The notes beneath the pieces are model-generated. The model was given only the letters and a program-made list of their open reading frames with translations, was not told the origin of the DNA and ran no database searches. DNA of 64,000 nucleotides from JBMORL01 sp049322335. Lineage in GTDB: Bacteria > Bacteroidota > Bacteroidia > Flavobacteriales_D > UBA2798. The position numbers were made by a program, and so were the translations under genes. Numbering within the stretch: position 1 is the stretch's first letter; each line of letters starts with the position of its first letter. Below are positions 45,036 to 53,324 of the stretch, one piece after another. The stretch is from positions 111,312-175,311 of the forward strand of contig JBMORL010000020.1 in the NCBI GenBank assembly GCA_049322335.1. The letters are read 5' to 3'.

Positions 45036-46061
45036 TTATAAAATGTAAACCAACTTTTCTTTTTTGGAAACGAACTTTCCAATGAGGAATAATTCTTCTT
45101 TCGCCAGCATTTTTTTCAGCTCGTCTGCTTTTTGTTCATCAGCAGCAATCATCAACCCTCCATTGGTTTGCGGATCGCAAAGTGTTAACAACGATTCTGC
45201 CCCGATACCTTCCGTAGTTTTTTCATAGTAACTCCAGTTGCGCATGGTGTTGTCGGGATAAACAAACTGCGCAGCATATTCTTTTGCAGCGGGCATGACA
45301 GGAACATTTGAATAATTTATTTCAGCCGATAACCCGCTTCCTTTCGCCATTTCAGTAAGATGACCAAGCAGTCCGAAACCCGTTATATCAGTCATGGCAT
45401 GTACAAAAGATAATTTCCCCAGCTCTTCCCCTGCTTTGTTCAGTTTCATCATTTCTGCAGCAGCTATTCCTTCGTGTTCCGGTTTCAGTATTCCTCTTTT
45501 TTCAGCAGTAGTTAAAATTCCTGTACCGATAGGTTTGGTGATAAAAATAAGGTCTCCCGGTTTTGCGGTATTGTTTCTTTTAAGATGTCCTGCCTTTATC
45601 AAACCATTCACACATAACCCAAATACCGGTTCGGGAGAATCAATGCTATGTCCGCCCGCCAATACTATTCCTGCTTCGGAACAGACTACCCGCGCCCCAT
45701 TCAAAACTTTTTTTGCTTCTTCTACCGGAATTTTTTCCACCGGCCATCCCAGTACAGCAAGGGCAAGAATAGGTTTTCCACCCATCGCATACACATCACT
45801 GATGGCGTTCGCGGCAGCAATTTTTCCGAATGTTTCAGGGTCATTCACCACCGGGGTAAAAAAATCGGTGGTACTGATAAGATAGTTTCCGTCACCCAGG
45901 TCATACACCGCTGCATCGTCTGAAGATTCATTTCCCACAATTAATTTTTTATCGGCAGGATATGCATTATCAGACTGAAGGAGTTCTTCCAAAACAGCTG
46001 GCGCGATCTTACATCCACATCCCGCACCTTTGCTGAATTGGGTGAGTTTTATTTTTTCCAT
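45036..46061 (-). CDS. selD: Selenide, water dikinase (SelD)
   Basis: About 341 residues from MEKIKL; a start at 46070 adds three residues. It makes selenophosphate from selenide and ATP for selenocysteine or 2-selenouridine tRNA. The N-terminal LTQFSKGAGCGCKIAP matches SelD with Cys (not Sec) and the conserved Lys; AIR-synthase-like core has VGNESSDDAAVYDL (metal-binding Asp), TDFFTPVVNDP and ALAVLGWP. No selA, selB, tRNA-Sec or ybbB (2-selenouridine synthase) gene is in this window. Transcription direction is opposite to the S9 gene. High identity to the family makes the call secure; which selenium pathway it feeds is unknown. Confidence 0.95.
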   Translation of the reverse strand: MEKIKLTQFSKGAGCGCKIAPAVLEELLQSDNAYPADKKLIVGNESSDDAAVYDLGDGNYLISTTDFFTPVVNDPETFGKIAAANAISDVYAMGGKPILALAVLGWPVEKIPVEEAKKVLNGARVVCSEAGIVLAGGHSIDSPEPVFGLCVNGLIKAGHLKRNNTAKPGDLIFITKPIGTGILTTAEKRGILKPEHEGIAAAEMMKLNKAGEELGKLSFVHAMTDITGFGLLGHLTEMAKGSGLSAEINYSNVPVMPAAKEYAAQFVYPDNTMRNWSYYEKTTEGIGAESLLTLCDPQTNGGLMIAADEQKADELKKMLAKEELFLIGKFVSKKEKLVYIL

Positions 46062-46288
46062 CAGGAACAAAGATAGGAAATGGAATGTGAAGCAAAATTG
46101 AAGACATGTATAATGTCTTCCTCCGGGGGTTGCACTTAACCCGCTTTCGGATCAGCAATTTATAAATAACGGATCAAACCCTACAGGAGTGATATAACTA
46201 TGCACATTTTTACTTTCCCCGTCACTTCATAAAATTTCCTAAATAAAAATACGTTGTTCACCCTATTTACAACCATTTCATTTACCTT

Positions 46289-46296
46289 TACCTTTG
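46289..46296 (+). promoter_or_regulatory. -7-like element supporting a start at 46315
   Basis: TACCTTTG, a full TAnnTTTG match, lies 18 nt before the ATG at 46315. Using this as promoter excludes the earlier in-frame ATG at 46294. A TTG at about 46254 is too far upstream for certainty. Confidence 0.35.
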
Positions 46297-46314
46297 AATA
46301 ATAAATCCGGAGTT

Positions 46315-46794
46315 ATGAATGCCAAAAAAAATTTCACCTCTTTTTTCCCGTTTGTTTTTTTACTTATGCTAATGGCTTTTTTAGTTACTTCCTGCGGTTC
46401 TGCCAAAAAATATAAATCGCTTGGCAAAAAATGTTCTTCGGTAAAGATTTCCGATCCGGGTGAAATTTATTCTACCTACCTGATTAATGATGCTGAAAAA
46501 AAATTCCTGAAAGAGGAGGGGTTTACGGATGACCAGATAAAAACCATTCAGGAAAAAGGAAATGAATCAGCCTGGCCCGCATCACTGAATAATTTCACTT
46601 CACGCATTGCCAATCCCGACAAAATAAAAGCCCTCAAAGCCTATAAGCTGGCTACGCTCGAAGATCCTGTAGCCAAAACCGATAAAAAAATTATTCTTGT
46701 TATTCCTGCTGAAAAAAATAAGGATGCAGAAGACGGCTGGGCACCTTCTGAAGACATTTTTCTAATAATAGGCCCCGGTGGGGTAAGTGAATAG
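46315..46794 (+). CDS. Small uncharacterised lipoprotein
   Basis: About 159 residues from Met at 46315 (upstream ATG at 46294 gives seven more). Signal peptide with a lipobox (AFLVTSCGS) and a following basic AKKYKSLGKK. The mature part has a helix-like EKFLKEEGFTDDQ and a KALKAYKLATLEDP segment, ending in a charged region (PAEKNKDAEDGW). No recognised domain. It is flanked by selD (divergent) and the T9SS paralogues. Confidence 0.65.
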   Translation: MNAKKNFTSFFPFVFLLMLMAFLVTSCGSAKKYKSLGKKCSSVKISDPGEIYSTYLINDAEKKFLKEEGFTDDQIKTIQEKGNESAWPASLNNFTSRIANPDKIKALKAYKLATLEDPVAKTDKKIILVIPAEKNKDAEDGWAPSEDIFLIIGPGGVSE

Positions 46795-46971
46795 TTGTTT
46801 TGCGTTATCCCGCTGATATACGCTTTTTTACATAGAAAAATAAGAGCGTTTTTTTCCTGTTATTCCCTTTATCATTGCTATGTTTGTTTTCATAACGAAA
46901 AACGGTGATTTTGTCTGTTTGCGACATCGCAGAGTGGTAATCAGACGTTAAAAAAGATAAAACCGGAACCT

Positions 46972-48057
46972 ATGAAAAAGATATTTACCCTCCTGCTGAT
47001 GATTATACAAACCGCAGTGTTTGCAAACAGCTGTATATCATTTATGGCCCCTCCTGCCACCGACTATTATTCCATTAAAAATGGTTCGCTGACAGCTACA
47101 ACCGACTGGTCGACAGTAAGCCACGTTTCTCCTTCGTGTACCTGTGCCCCTACATGTAATATTCCATCCAATTCGGTGGTTTACATTAAACACATCATTA
47201 CCGTTTCATGCGACATTGAAATAGGTAGTAATTCAACCATTATTGTGGAATCGGGGGGCGCACTGATTGTAACCGGAGACGGAAGCATCACAGGAACAGG
47301 AAACCTGCAGGTAGATGCCGGTGGCTCCATGAGCGTGAGCGGCAACCTCAACCTCAGTGGAAACGGTGAAGCTATCATTAACGGAACACTGGATGTAACA
47401 GGAAATATTACCTTCAGCGGATCAGCTACTTTATGCGGAACAGGAACAATAAACCTGGGTGGAAATTTTGAAGGAGGTGCTCCATGCGGCACACTAACCC
47501 TGCCGGTAGAACTGATTTTCTTTAATGCTGTGGCCAACGATGAAGAAGTAGAAATAAACTGGCAAACCGCTTCCGAACTCAATAACGATTATTTTGCCAT
47601 CGAACGTTCTTCCAACGGAAAAGAATTTGAGGAAATTATGCGCGTGGATGGTGCAGGAACCACCAATCAAACTATCGATTATTTTGAGAGAGATTACCAG
47701 CCACTTCCCGGAACCTCTTATTATCGCCTGCGCCAGGTGGATTTTGACGGAACTCCAACCCTTTCAAATACAGTGGCTGTAAAGCGAGACAATACTCTTG
47801 CCGAGTTCTCCGTATACCCAAACCCCGTTAATGAGGGCGACCCTTTTAACCTGATGTTTACAGGCTTTGGAGATGAGGAGGTTTTAGTGGTGGTTCGCGA
47901 TATTTCGGGACGTGAATTTTACTCAAAAGTGATTATTACTGCTGCTGACCACCAGATAATTGCCTTCGATCCGGAACAACGCATTCCGGCCGGAACCTAT
48001 CTTGTGATCGCTTCGTCCGATGATAAACTGTATACCCAGAAACTGATTGTTAAATAA
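46972..48057 (+). CDS. T9SS type A surface protein, paralogue 1
   Basis: 361 residues. Signal peptide (KKIFTLLLMIIQTAVFA). N-terminal part (about 30-165) is beta-helix-like with Gly-rich repeats (GSNSTIIVESGGALIVTGDGS, NLNLSGNGEAIINGTLDVTG), preceded by a Cys-rich CTCAPTCNIPSN segment. A fibronectin-like part (about 172-265) has LPVELIFFNAV, WQTASELNNDYFAIERSSNG and YYRLRQVDFDG. C-terminal T9SS type A signal starts at FSVYPNPVNEGD and ends AGTYLVIASSDDKLYTQKLIVK. It is followed 89 bp later by its paralogue, so the pair arose by tandem duplication. Exported to the cell surface; ligand unknown. Confidence 0.85.
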   Translation: MKKIFTLLLMIIQTAVFANSCISFMAPPATDYYSIKNGSLTATTDWSTVSHVSPSCTCAPTCNIPSNSVVYIKHIITVSCDIEIGSNSTIIVESGGALIVTGDGSITGTGNLQVDAGGSMSVSGNLNLSGNGEAIINGTLDVTGNITFSGSATLCGTGTINLGGNFEGGAPCGTLTLPVELIFFNAVANDEEVEINWQTASELNNDYFAIERSSNGKEFEEIMRVDGAGTTNQTIDYFERDYQPLPGTSYYRLRQVDFDGTPTLSNTVAVKRDNTLAEFSVYPNPVNEGDPFNLMFTGFGDEEVLVVVRDISGREFYSKVIITAADHQIIAFDPEQRIPAGTYLVIASSDDKLYTQKLIVK

Positions 48058-48128
48058 CCCAATAAGAATTTAACAACCGTATTAACAGTGTACAAATTTA
48101 TTGTTTATACAACTCACCCATGCATTTT

Positions 48129-48146
48129 CTACGTCTTTATACGTAG
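48129..48146 (+). promoter_or_regulatory. Palindrome abutting the start codon of paralogue 2
   Basis: CTACGT-ctttat-ACGTAG, with the ATG at 48147 immediately following. Such a hairpin would overlap the initiation region and could limit ribosome access, or be an operator. No experimental or comparative support. Confidence 0.35.
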
Positions 48147-49283
48147 ATGCACTACCTGCTAAATTTTACTGCCAGGAGATTATTAATGGCTCTCCTGTTT
48201 TTCTTACCCTATAATTTTTCATTTGGGGTTAGCAGTATTTTTCATTTCATCTCACCCCCAGCCCCGCCTGAAACTTTTTATTATTCCACGGCAAATGGTG
48301 ATATGACCACCAATATATGGTCTAATATCAGCCACACCGGAGCAAGTTGCGGATGTGCCCCTTGTGTATGTGCCCCGTGTAGTATTCCTTCCAATTCTGT
48401 AGTAAGAATATCACATATCATTACCCTGAGCTGTGATATGGTAATAGGAAGCAATTCAACTATTATTATTGAATCGGGAGGCGCCCTGGTTGTTACCGGA
48501 AACGGTAGTGTTTCGGGTACAGGAGATTTCCAGGTCGATGCCGGTGGATCGGTAGACATTTCGGGAAACCTGAATCTTTCGGGTTCTGGAGATATTACCA
48601 TCAATGGCGATCTGTCGGTAGGCGGAAATCTTACCATCAATGGCGGAGCCACTTTTTGCGGGAGCGGAACGGTTAGTGTGTCAGGAAGCGTTTCCGGTTC
48701 ACCTGATCCTTGTTTTACCGGAACATTACCCATAGAACTTATTTCGTTCAATGCCATTTCAAATGAAAACAAGGTGGAAATAACCTGGAGTACCGCTTCA
48801 GAACTCAATAACGACTATTTTACCATCGAACGTTCCCATAACGGCTCCAGCTTCGAAGAAATAGTGCGGGTTGACGGTGCGGGCACCTCCACTATGCAAA
48901 TCGATTATTTCGAAACCGATTTTTCTCCCCTGCCCGGGATTTCCTATTACCGCCTTAAACAAACCGATTATAATGGCGACTACACCTATTCGCAGGTAGT
49001 AGCTGTAAAACGTGAGGTACATACAGGAGAGTTTGGTTTGTATCCTAATCCGGTTAATGCTGACGAGGCCTTTTTTACCACGTTTGCCGGTTTTGGAGAT
49101 GAAGAAGTGCTGGTGGTTTTGCGCGATATGTCTGGCAAGGAATACTATTCGAAAGTAGTGGTGCTGACCGATAATCACCAGATCGTGGCGTTTGACCCCG
49201 ACCAGCGAATCCCGGCCGGAACCTACCTGGTGATCGCTACTTCCAAAGACGAATTATATACCCAAAAACTGGTGGTAAAGTAA
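48147..49283 (+). CDS. T9SS type A surface protein, paralogue 2
   Basis: 378 residues with the same architecture as the preceding gene. Signal peptide (ARRLLMALLFFLPYNFSFG), Cys-rich GCAPCVCAPCSIPSN, Gly-rich beta-helix-like repeats (SGGALVVTGNGSVSGTG), fibronectin-like part (LPIELISFNAIS, WSTASELNNDYFTIERS, YYRLKQTDYNGDY) and a type A sorting domain (LYPNPVNADEAFF..AGTYLVIATSKDELYTQKLVVK). Differences concentrate in the N-terminal segment, where it has an added Cys triplet (CAPCVCAPC), and in the linker. Secretion and surface attachment by T9SS are inferred. Confidence 0.85.
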   Translation: MHYLLNFTARRLLMALLFFLPYNFSFGVSSIFHFISPPAPPETFYYSTANGDMTTNIWSNISHTGASCGCAPCVCAPCSIPSNSVVRISHIITLSCDMVIGSNSTIIIESGGALVVTGNGSVSGTGDFQVDAGGSVDISGNLNLSGSGDITINGDLSVGGNLTINGGATFCGSGTVSVSGSVSGSPDPCFTGTLPIELISFNAISNENKVEITWSTASELNNDYFTIERSHNGSSFEEIVRVDGAGTSTMQIDYFETDFSPLPGISYYRLKQTDYNGDYTYSQVVAVKREVHTGEFGLYPNPVNADEAFFTTFAGFGDEEVLVVLRDMSGKEYYSKVVVLTDNHQIVAFDPDQRIPAGTYLVIATSKDELYTQKLVVK

Positions 49284-49305
49284 ATTTTGTACTTTCATCA
49301 CACTA

Positions 49306-50220
49306 ATGATTGAAGTACAGCATCTCCAAAAATCTTTCGGAACACACACAGCGGTGAACGATGTTTCCTTTTCGGTAAGAAAAGGAGAATTTTACAGTTT
49401 ACTGGGGCCTAATGGAGCCGGTAAAACCACTACCATCAGCATGCTGTCATCACTGCTGAAATGCGACAAGGGTGAGTTAACCGTAAACGGAACGAGTGTA
49501 ACGCAATCACCCGAAGAAGTAAAAAAAAATATAGGCGTGGTGCCGCAGGAAATTTCATTGTATGATGATTTTTCAGCGCTTGATAACCTTTATTTCTGGG
49601 GAAGCCTGTATCGTGTTCAGAAAAATGACCTGAAAAAACGGGCAGAATCATTACTAACTGACTTCGGGTTGCTGGAAAGAGCAAAGGATAAAGTAAAAAC
49701 CTATAGTGGCGGAATGAAAAGGAGAATCAACATCGCCTGTGCCCTCCTGCATAATCCGCCAGTTGTTTTTATGGATGAGCCCACAGTGGGAATCGATCCC
49801 CAAAGCAGAAACAATATCTATGAAGCCATAGATAAAATGAAAAAAGAAGGAAAAACCATTCTTTATACCACGCATTACATGGAAGAAGCCGAACGATTCT
49901 CCGACCGCATCGGTATTATGGATAACGGAAAAATAATTGCCGAAGGAACTCTCGAAGACCTGAAAAAAACCGGCAATGTACGCGAGACCATTTCGCTGGA
50001 ATGCGCTTCCACTCCTTCAAAAAAAGATTTTTTATCTGAATTTGATTTTTCGGTAAACGAAAACATTTTACGCTTCACGGTAGATTCGGTAAAAAAAGAT
50101 TTGCCGAAAATTCTCGGAAAATGTTTTGAGAACGGGGTAGATGTAACACATATTGATATTTCACGCTCCAACCTCGAATCGGTTTTTCTTCAGCTTACCG
50201 GTAAAAAACTACGCGACTGA
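49306..50220 (+). CDS. ABC transporter ATP-binding protein (DrrA/CcmA type)
   Basis: 304 residues. Walker A GPNGAGKTT, Q-loop VVPQEISLYDDFS, signature YSGGMKRR, Walker B VFMDEPTVGID, H-loop THYMEE. C-terminal extension (about 225-304) is typical of the DrrA/NodI subfamily that drives ABC-2 permeases. It partners with the permease that begins at its stop (1-base overlap, tgatg), so the pair makes a complete exporter. The substrate (drug, polysaccharide or lipid) cannot be deduced. Confidence 0.93.
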   Translation: MIEVQHLQKSFGTHTAVNDVSFSVRKGEFYSLLGPNGAGKTTTISMLSSLLKCDKGELTVNGTSVTQSPEEVKKNIGVVPQEISLYDDFSALDNLYFWGSLYRVQKNDLKKRAESLLTDFGLLERAKDKVKTYSGGMKRRINIACALLHNPPVVFMDEPTVGIDPQSRNNIYEAIDKMKKEGKTILYTTHYMEEAERFSDRIGIMDNGKIIAEGTLEDLKKTGNVRETISLECASTPSKKDFLSEFDFSVNENILRFTVDSVKKDLPKILGKCFENGVDVTHIDISRSNLESVFLQLTGKKLRD

Positions 50221-51467
50221 TGTTCCAGGTAGCACAAAAAGAAATAAAATTGTTTTTCGGGGATAAAAAAGCCATGATGCTGGCTTTTTTACTTCCCATA
50301 GCGCTTATCACTCTTTTTACTTTTATGTTTGGAGGTGCCACGAAAAACAACGACATGTCGCCATTCACTATTCTTGTATGTGATGAAGCCAAAACCAAAA
50401 ACTCTGAGCAACTTATTGCCGATATCGACAGCCTCCCTTCATTAAAAGTGGAAATTTTTGAAAAAGAAGAAGCTATCGGAGAAGTAAAAAAAGGAGATGA
50501 ACTGGCAGCTCTTATCATTTACGACAATTACGAAACCCTTATCGAAGAAAATAAAAACGGGTTTGAACTTTACCTGGATAACACCCGTCCCACCGAATGC
50601 GAAATACTGCAGGGCGTTTTAATGTCCGTGCTGGTACGATCGGGGGGGAAAGCGATGATCAAAAACAAAGTGATAGAAAAAATAGCAGAAGATTTTTCTC
50701 CCGAAGACTCTGTGAATACCGAAGCTATCGAAACTTTTATTGATGAAATGATGTCTTCCTCCGCTGAAACTTCGCAAGACAAGTCAGAAAAAACCACGAT
50801 GGACTCGATGATGGAAGACATGGTAAAAATTACCACCGTTCAAACCAACGAAGAAGTGAGTCCTGCCCTGGTGCATTCCGTGTCGGGCACTGCCGTTATG
50901 ATGTTATTATTTTCTGTAGCCGGAATGGGCGCATCATTGCTGGAAGAAAAAGAAAAAGGCACATTAAAAAGATTACTCACCTCTCCCCTGTCGCCCTCCC
51001 ATATTCTTTTCGGAAAACTGGCAGCTGCTGTTTTTATTTCGCTTTTACAGTTGATAGCCATGTTTGTTTTTGCGCAAGTGGTTTTTGGACTTGATTTGTT
51101 TTTCAATCTTCCCGCATTACTCATCACCCTTACCTTAACTGCATTCACCTGCGGGAGTTTCGGTATTTTTATTGCATCCATTTCCACTTCCCGCAAACAG
51201 GTGGAAGGATTATCCACTATTGTTGTTTTGCTGATGAGTGCCATCGGGGGAAGTATGGTGCCCAGTTTTGTAATGCCTGAATTTATGCAGAAATTGGGAG
51301 TGATTTCGGTAAACTACTGGTCCATACAATCAGTATACGACATCTATCTCCGTGAATTCTCCTGGGGTACTTTTGCTATTAAATCAGGGGTGCTTTTTAC
51401 ATTTGGTTCGGTATTACTGATGGTTAGCCTTCCTTTCTACCGGAAAAATATTCTGAAAATTACCTGA
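50220..51467 (+). CDS. ABC-2 type permease
   Basis: 415 residues with six predicted transmembrane helices: one at the N-terminus (KAMMLAFLLPIALITLFTFM), a large extracytoplasmic region (about 45-230), then a cluster (LVHSVSGTAVMMLLFSVAGMGASLLEEKEKGTLKRLLTSPLSP; ALLITLTLTAFTCGSFGIFIASIS; SVNYWSIQSVYDIYL). The motif EEKEKGTLKRLLTSPLSPSHILFGK is typical of ABC-2 permeases such as YhiH/DrrB. Start codon overlaps the ATPase stop by one base, so translation is coupled. The next gene is a MerR regulator 37 bp later; it may regulate the exporter, but this is only an inference from position. Confidence 0.92.
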   Translation: MFQVAQKEIKLFFGDKKAMMLAFLLPIALITLFTFMFGGATKNNDMSPFTILVCDEAKTKNSEQLIADIDSLPSLKVEIFEKEEAIGEVKKGDELAALIIYDNYETLIEENKNGFELYLDNTRPTECEILQGVLMSVLVRSGGKAMIKNKVIEKIAEDFSPEDSVNTEAIETFIDEMMSSSAETSQDKSEKTTMDSMMEDMVKITTVQTNEEVSPALVHSVSGTAVMMLLFSVAGMGASLLEEKEKGTLKRLLTSPLSPSHILFGKLAAAVFISLLQLIAMFVFAQVVFGLDLFFNLPALLITLTLTAFTCGSFGIFIASISTSRKQVEGLSTIVVLLMSAIGGSMVPSFVMPEFMQKLGVISVNYWSIQSVYDIYLREFSWGTFAIKSGVLFTFGSVLLMVSLPFYRKNILKIT

Positions 51468-51504
51468 ACTATTTTTTCATTCGTTTGTTTTTTATCAGGC
51501 AGCC

Positions 51505-52386
51505 ATGAAAACCTATTCCATCCGCGATATTGAAAAACTGACAGGCATCAGCGTGCACACCCTGCGGGCATGGGAAAAAAGGTATTGTATCACTTCCCCG
51601 TCCCGGACTCCAACCAATATCCGTTGTTATTGTGATCACGACCTTAAACGAATATTAAACATTTCGCTGCTGCTGAAAAACGGTTACAAAATTTCGAAGG
51701 TAGCCTGCCTCGAAAATGAAATACTGCACGGGATGATCCTGGAAATGGAAAAGCAGAACAAGGATGAACATGTATATATTTCCCGGTTAATAGAAGCCAT
51801 GACTGAAGTGGATGAAGAAAAATTCAACCGGGTGTTTGACGACAGCCTGGAAGAACACGGATTTGAAAAAACCATGGTGCAGGTAGTTTATCCCTTTCTG
51901 CAAAAAACCGGCATCCTCTGGCAAACCGGAAACGTACATCCCGCACAGGAACATTTTGTTGAACATCTTATCCGTGAAAAACTCATCAGTGCTTCTGTCT
52001 CACTGGAAAAACCAAAAAAATACAAGGGCACATTTTTACTTTTTCTTCCCGTTCACGAAACACGCGAAACAGGCTTGTTATTCTACAATTACCTGTTACG
52101 CAAAAAGGGGTATCGCGTAATTTACCTTGGAACTTCTGTACCTTTCGATTCACTTATGGCTGCTGAAAAAGCCCGTCCGGCTGATTACCTGCTCACATTC
52201 TTCGAATCGCCCATAACAGATAACGAACTTCAGCACTATGTGGAAAAACTGAAAAAAGCTTTTCCCAAAAAAAATATTTTTATATCGGGAAACTGTTTTC
52301 TTAATGCCTCAGAAGTAAAACTCCCAAAACATTTTCAAAAAATTTCCTGTGCAGGAAGTTTTTCAGAGTTGCTGAAAAGATTGTAA
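51505..52386 (+). CDS. MerR-family regulator with CarH/LitR-type B12-binding domain lacking the cobalt-ligand His
   Basis: 293 residues. N-terminal MerR winged helix (about 1-70: SIRDIEKLTGISVHTLRAWEKRY). A four-helix bundle (about 90-165) carries the W-x9-EH motif of light-sensing CarH (Trp139, Glu149, His150). A Rossmann-like cobalamin-binding fold (about 172-290) has FLPVHETRETG, YRVIYLGTSVPF and NIFISGNCFLNAS. CarH relatives have E-x-H-x-x-G, in which the His coordinates cobalt; here it is E-T-R-E-T-G with Arg187 (codon CGC at 52063). The protein may no longer bind AdoB12 in the usual base-off/His-on way. Follows the ABC exporter by 37 bp. Confidence 0.85.
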   Translation: MKTYSIRDIEKLTGISVHTLRAWEKRYCITSPSRTPTNIRCYCDHDLKRILNISLLLKNGYKISKVACLENEILHGMILEMEKQNKDEHVYISRLIEAMTEVDEEKFNRVFDDSLEEHGFEKTMVQVVYPFLQKTGILWQTGNVHPAQEHFVEHLIREKLISASVSLEKPKKYKGTFLLFLPVHETRETGLLFYNYLLRKKGYRVIYLGTSVPFDSLMAAEKARPADYLLTFFESPITDNELQHYVEKLKKAFPKKNIFISGNCFLNASEVKLPKHFQKISCAGSFSELLKRL

Positions 52387-52414
52387 TCGTAGTTTATATA
52401 ACGAATCGAATACT

Positions 52415-52600
52415 ATGTTTTGTCCCGCTGGGGCAAATGGATAATACCGGAAGTTTTTGTTAAAAATGTTAGGTGCCGCTGTCACCTGGAAAATATTTTA
52501 AACCAGATTAGTCTATACACCGGCACCAGAGGTACCAAACATTTTTAAAAAAACAAGTTGCAAAATTCTTCTTGCCCCGCCAGAGGCGAGGCAAAACGGT
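52415..52600. repeat. Diverged member of the multi-hairpin repeat family
   Basis: The gap between the MerR gene and the TrkA-like gene contains gtcccgctggggcaaatgg, a ggtgcc...ggcacc pair, caaacatttttaa and tgccccgcc...gaggcaaaacg. The order and motifs match the 229-bp repeats at 28777 and 29905, but the sequence is much diverged. No gene is seen here. Confidence 0.6.
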
Positions 52601-52605
52601 ATTTT

Positions 52606-53307
52606 TTACAGATTGATCTCAATAAACCTGGCTACATCTTTGGATGTTCCAAACACAATCAATGTGTCGGTATCATAAACGATAGTTTCAGAATTGGGTA
52701 CGCCAAGAATATGATTCTCTTTTACTGTTTCTTTTCCTTCCTTTTCATCGAAGGCGCGTTTGATAGTAATGAGAGTGAGATGATATTTATTTCTCAAACC
52801 GATATCGGCTAAAGTACGATTGACTGTATTTTTTGGAGCTTTAATTTCAGCTATCTCATAATCATCCGGGAGTTGGAGAAAAGAAAGAATACTTGGGTTT
52901 AACAGTCTTTCGGCCACTACATGTGCAATTTCATCTTCAGGCAACAGCACTTCTTTTATCCCGATTTTTTCGAGAATCATTTTTTGCTGGGGACCATGCG
53001 CACGGGCGATCACACGTTTCACTCCCAGGTCAAGCAGGTGCACTGCTGTCAGAACAGTAGCTTCAAAATTTTCACCTATTGCTACCACGGCAGCATCCAC
53101 ATCTGCCACATTTTGTGAAATGAGAGCTTTTACATCCGTTGTGTCGAGAGTAACAGCATAAGCCACTTCTTCCTTGATGTTATCAATTTTCTCTTCATCC
53201 ATGTCAAACACAAACACCTCTGCACCTTTTTGTGCGAGGCTTTTGGCAATGATGGAACCATAACGTCCCACACCGATAACCGCAAATTTATTTCCCTGTG
53301 CCGGCAT
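52606..53307 (-). CDS. TrkA/KtrA-type potassium channel regulatory protein
   Basis: 233 residues. N-terminal Rossmann (TrkA_N) with GVGRYG and DMDEEKID (adenine-ribose Asp), about 8-125; C-terminal TrkA_C segment (about 150-232). It is the cytosolic regulatory ring of a K+ transporter, binding NAD(H)/ADP/ATP. No KtrB/TrkH membrane subunit is encoded next to it in this window; the next gene upstream is cystathionine gamma-synthase-like, 17 bp away, same strand. Confidence 0.92.
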   Translation of the reverse strand: MPAQGNKFAVIGVGRYGSIIAKSLAQKGAEVFVFDMDEEKIDNIKEEVAYAVTLDTTDVKALISQNVADVDAAVVAIGENFEATVLTAVHLLDLGVKRVIARAHGPQQKMILEKIGIKEVLLPEDEIAHVVAERLLNPSILSFLQLPDDYEIAEIKAPKNTVNRTLADIGLRNKYHLTLITIKRAFDEKEGKETVKENHILGVPNSETIVYDTDTLIVFGTSKDVARFIEINL

Positions 53308-53324
53308 ATTAATTTTATTTTGGT

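Noticed and set aside
46795..46971. Promoter TATGTTTG (46879) for T9SS paralogue 1
   Set aside because: A -7-like match occurs but no TTG at the expected spacing, and the leader would be long; not enough to call.
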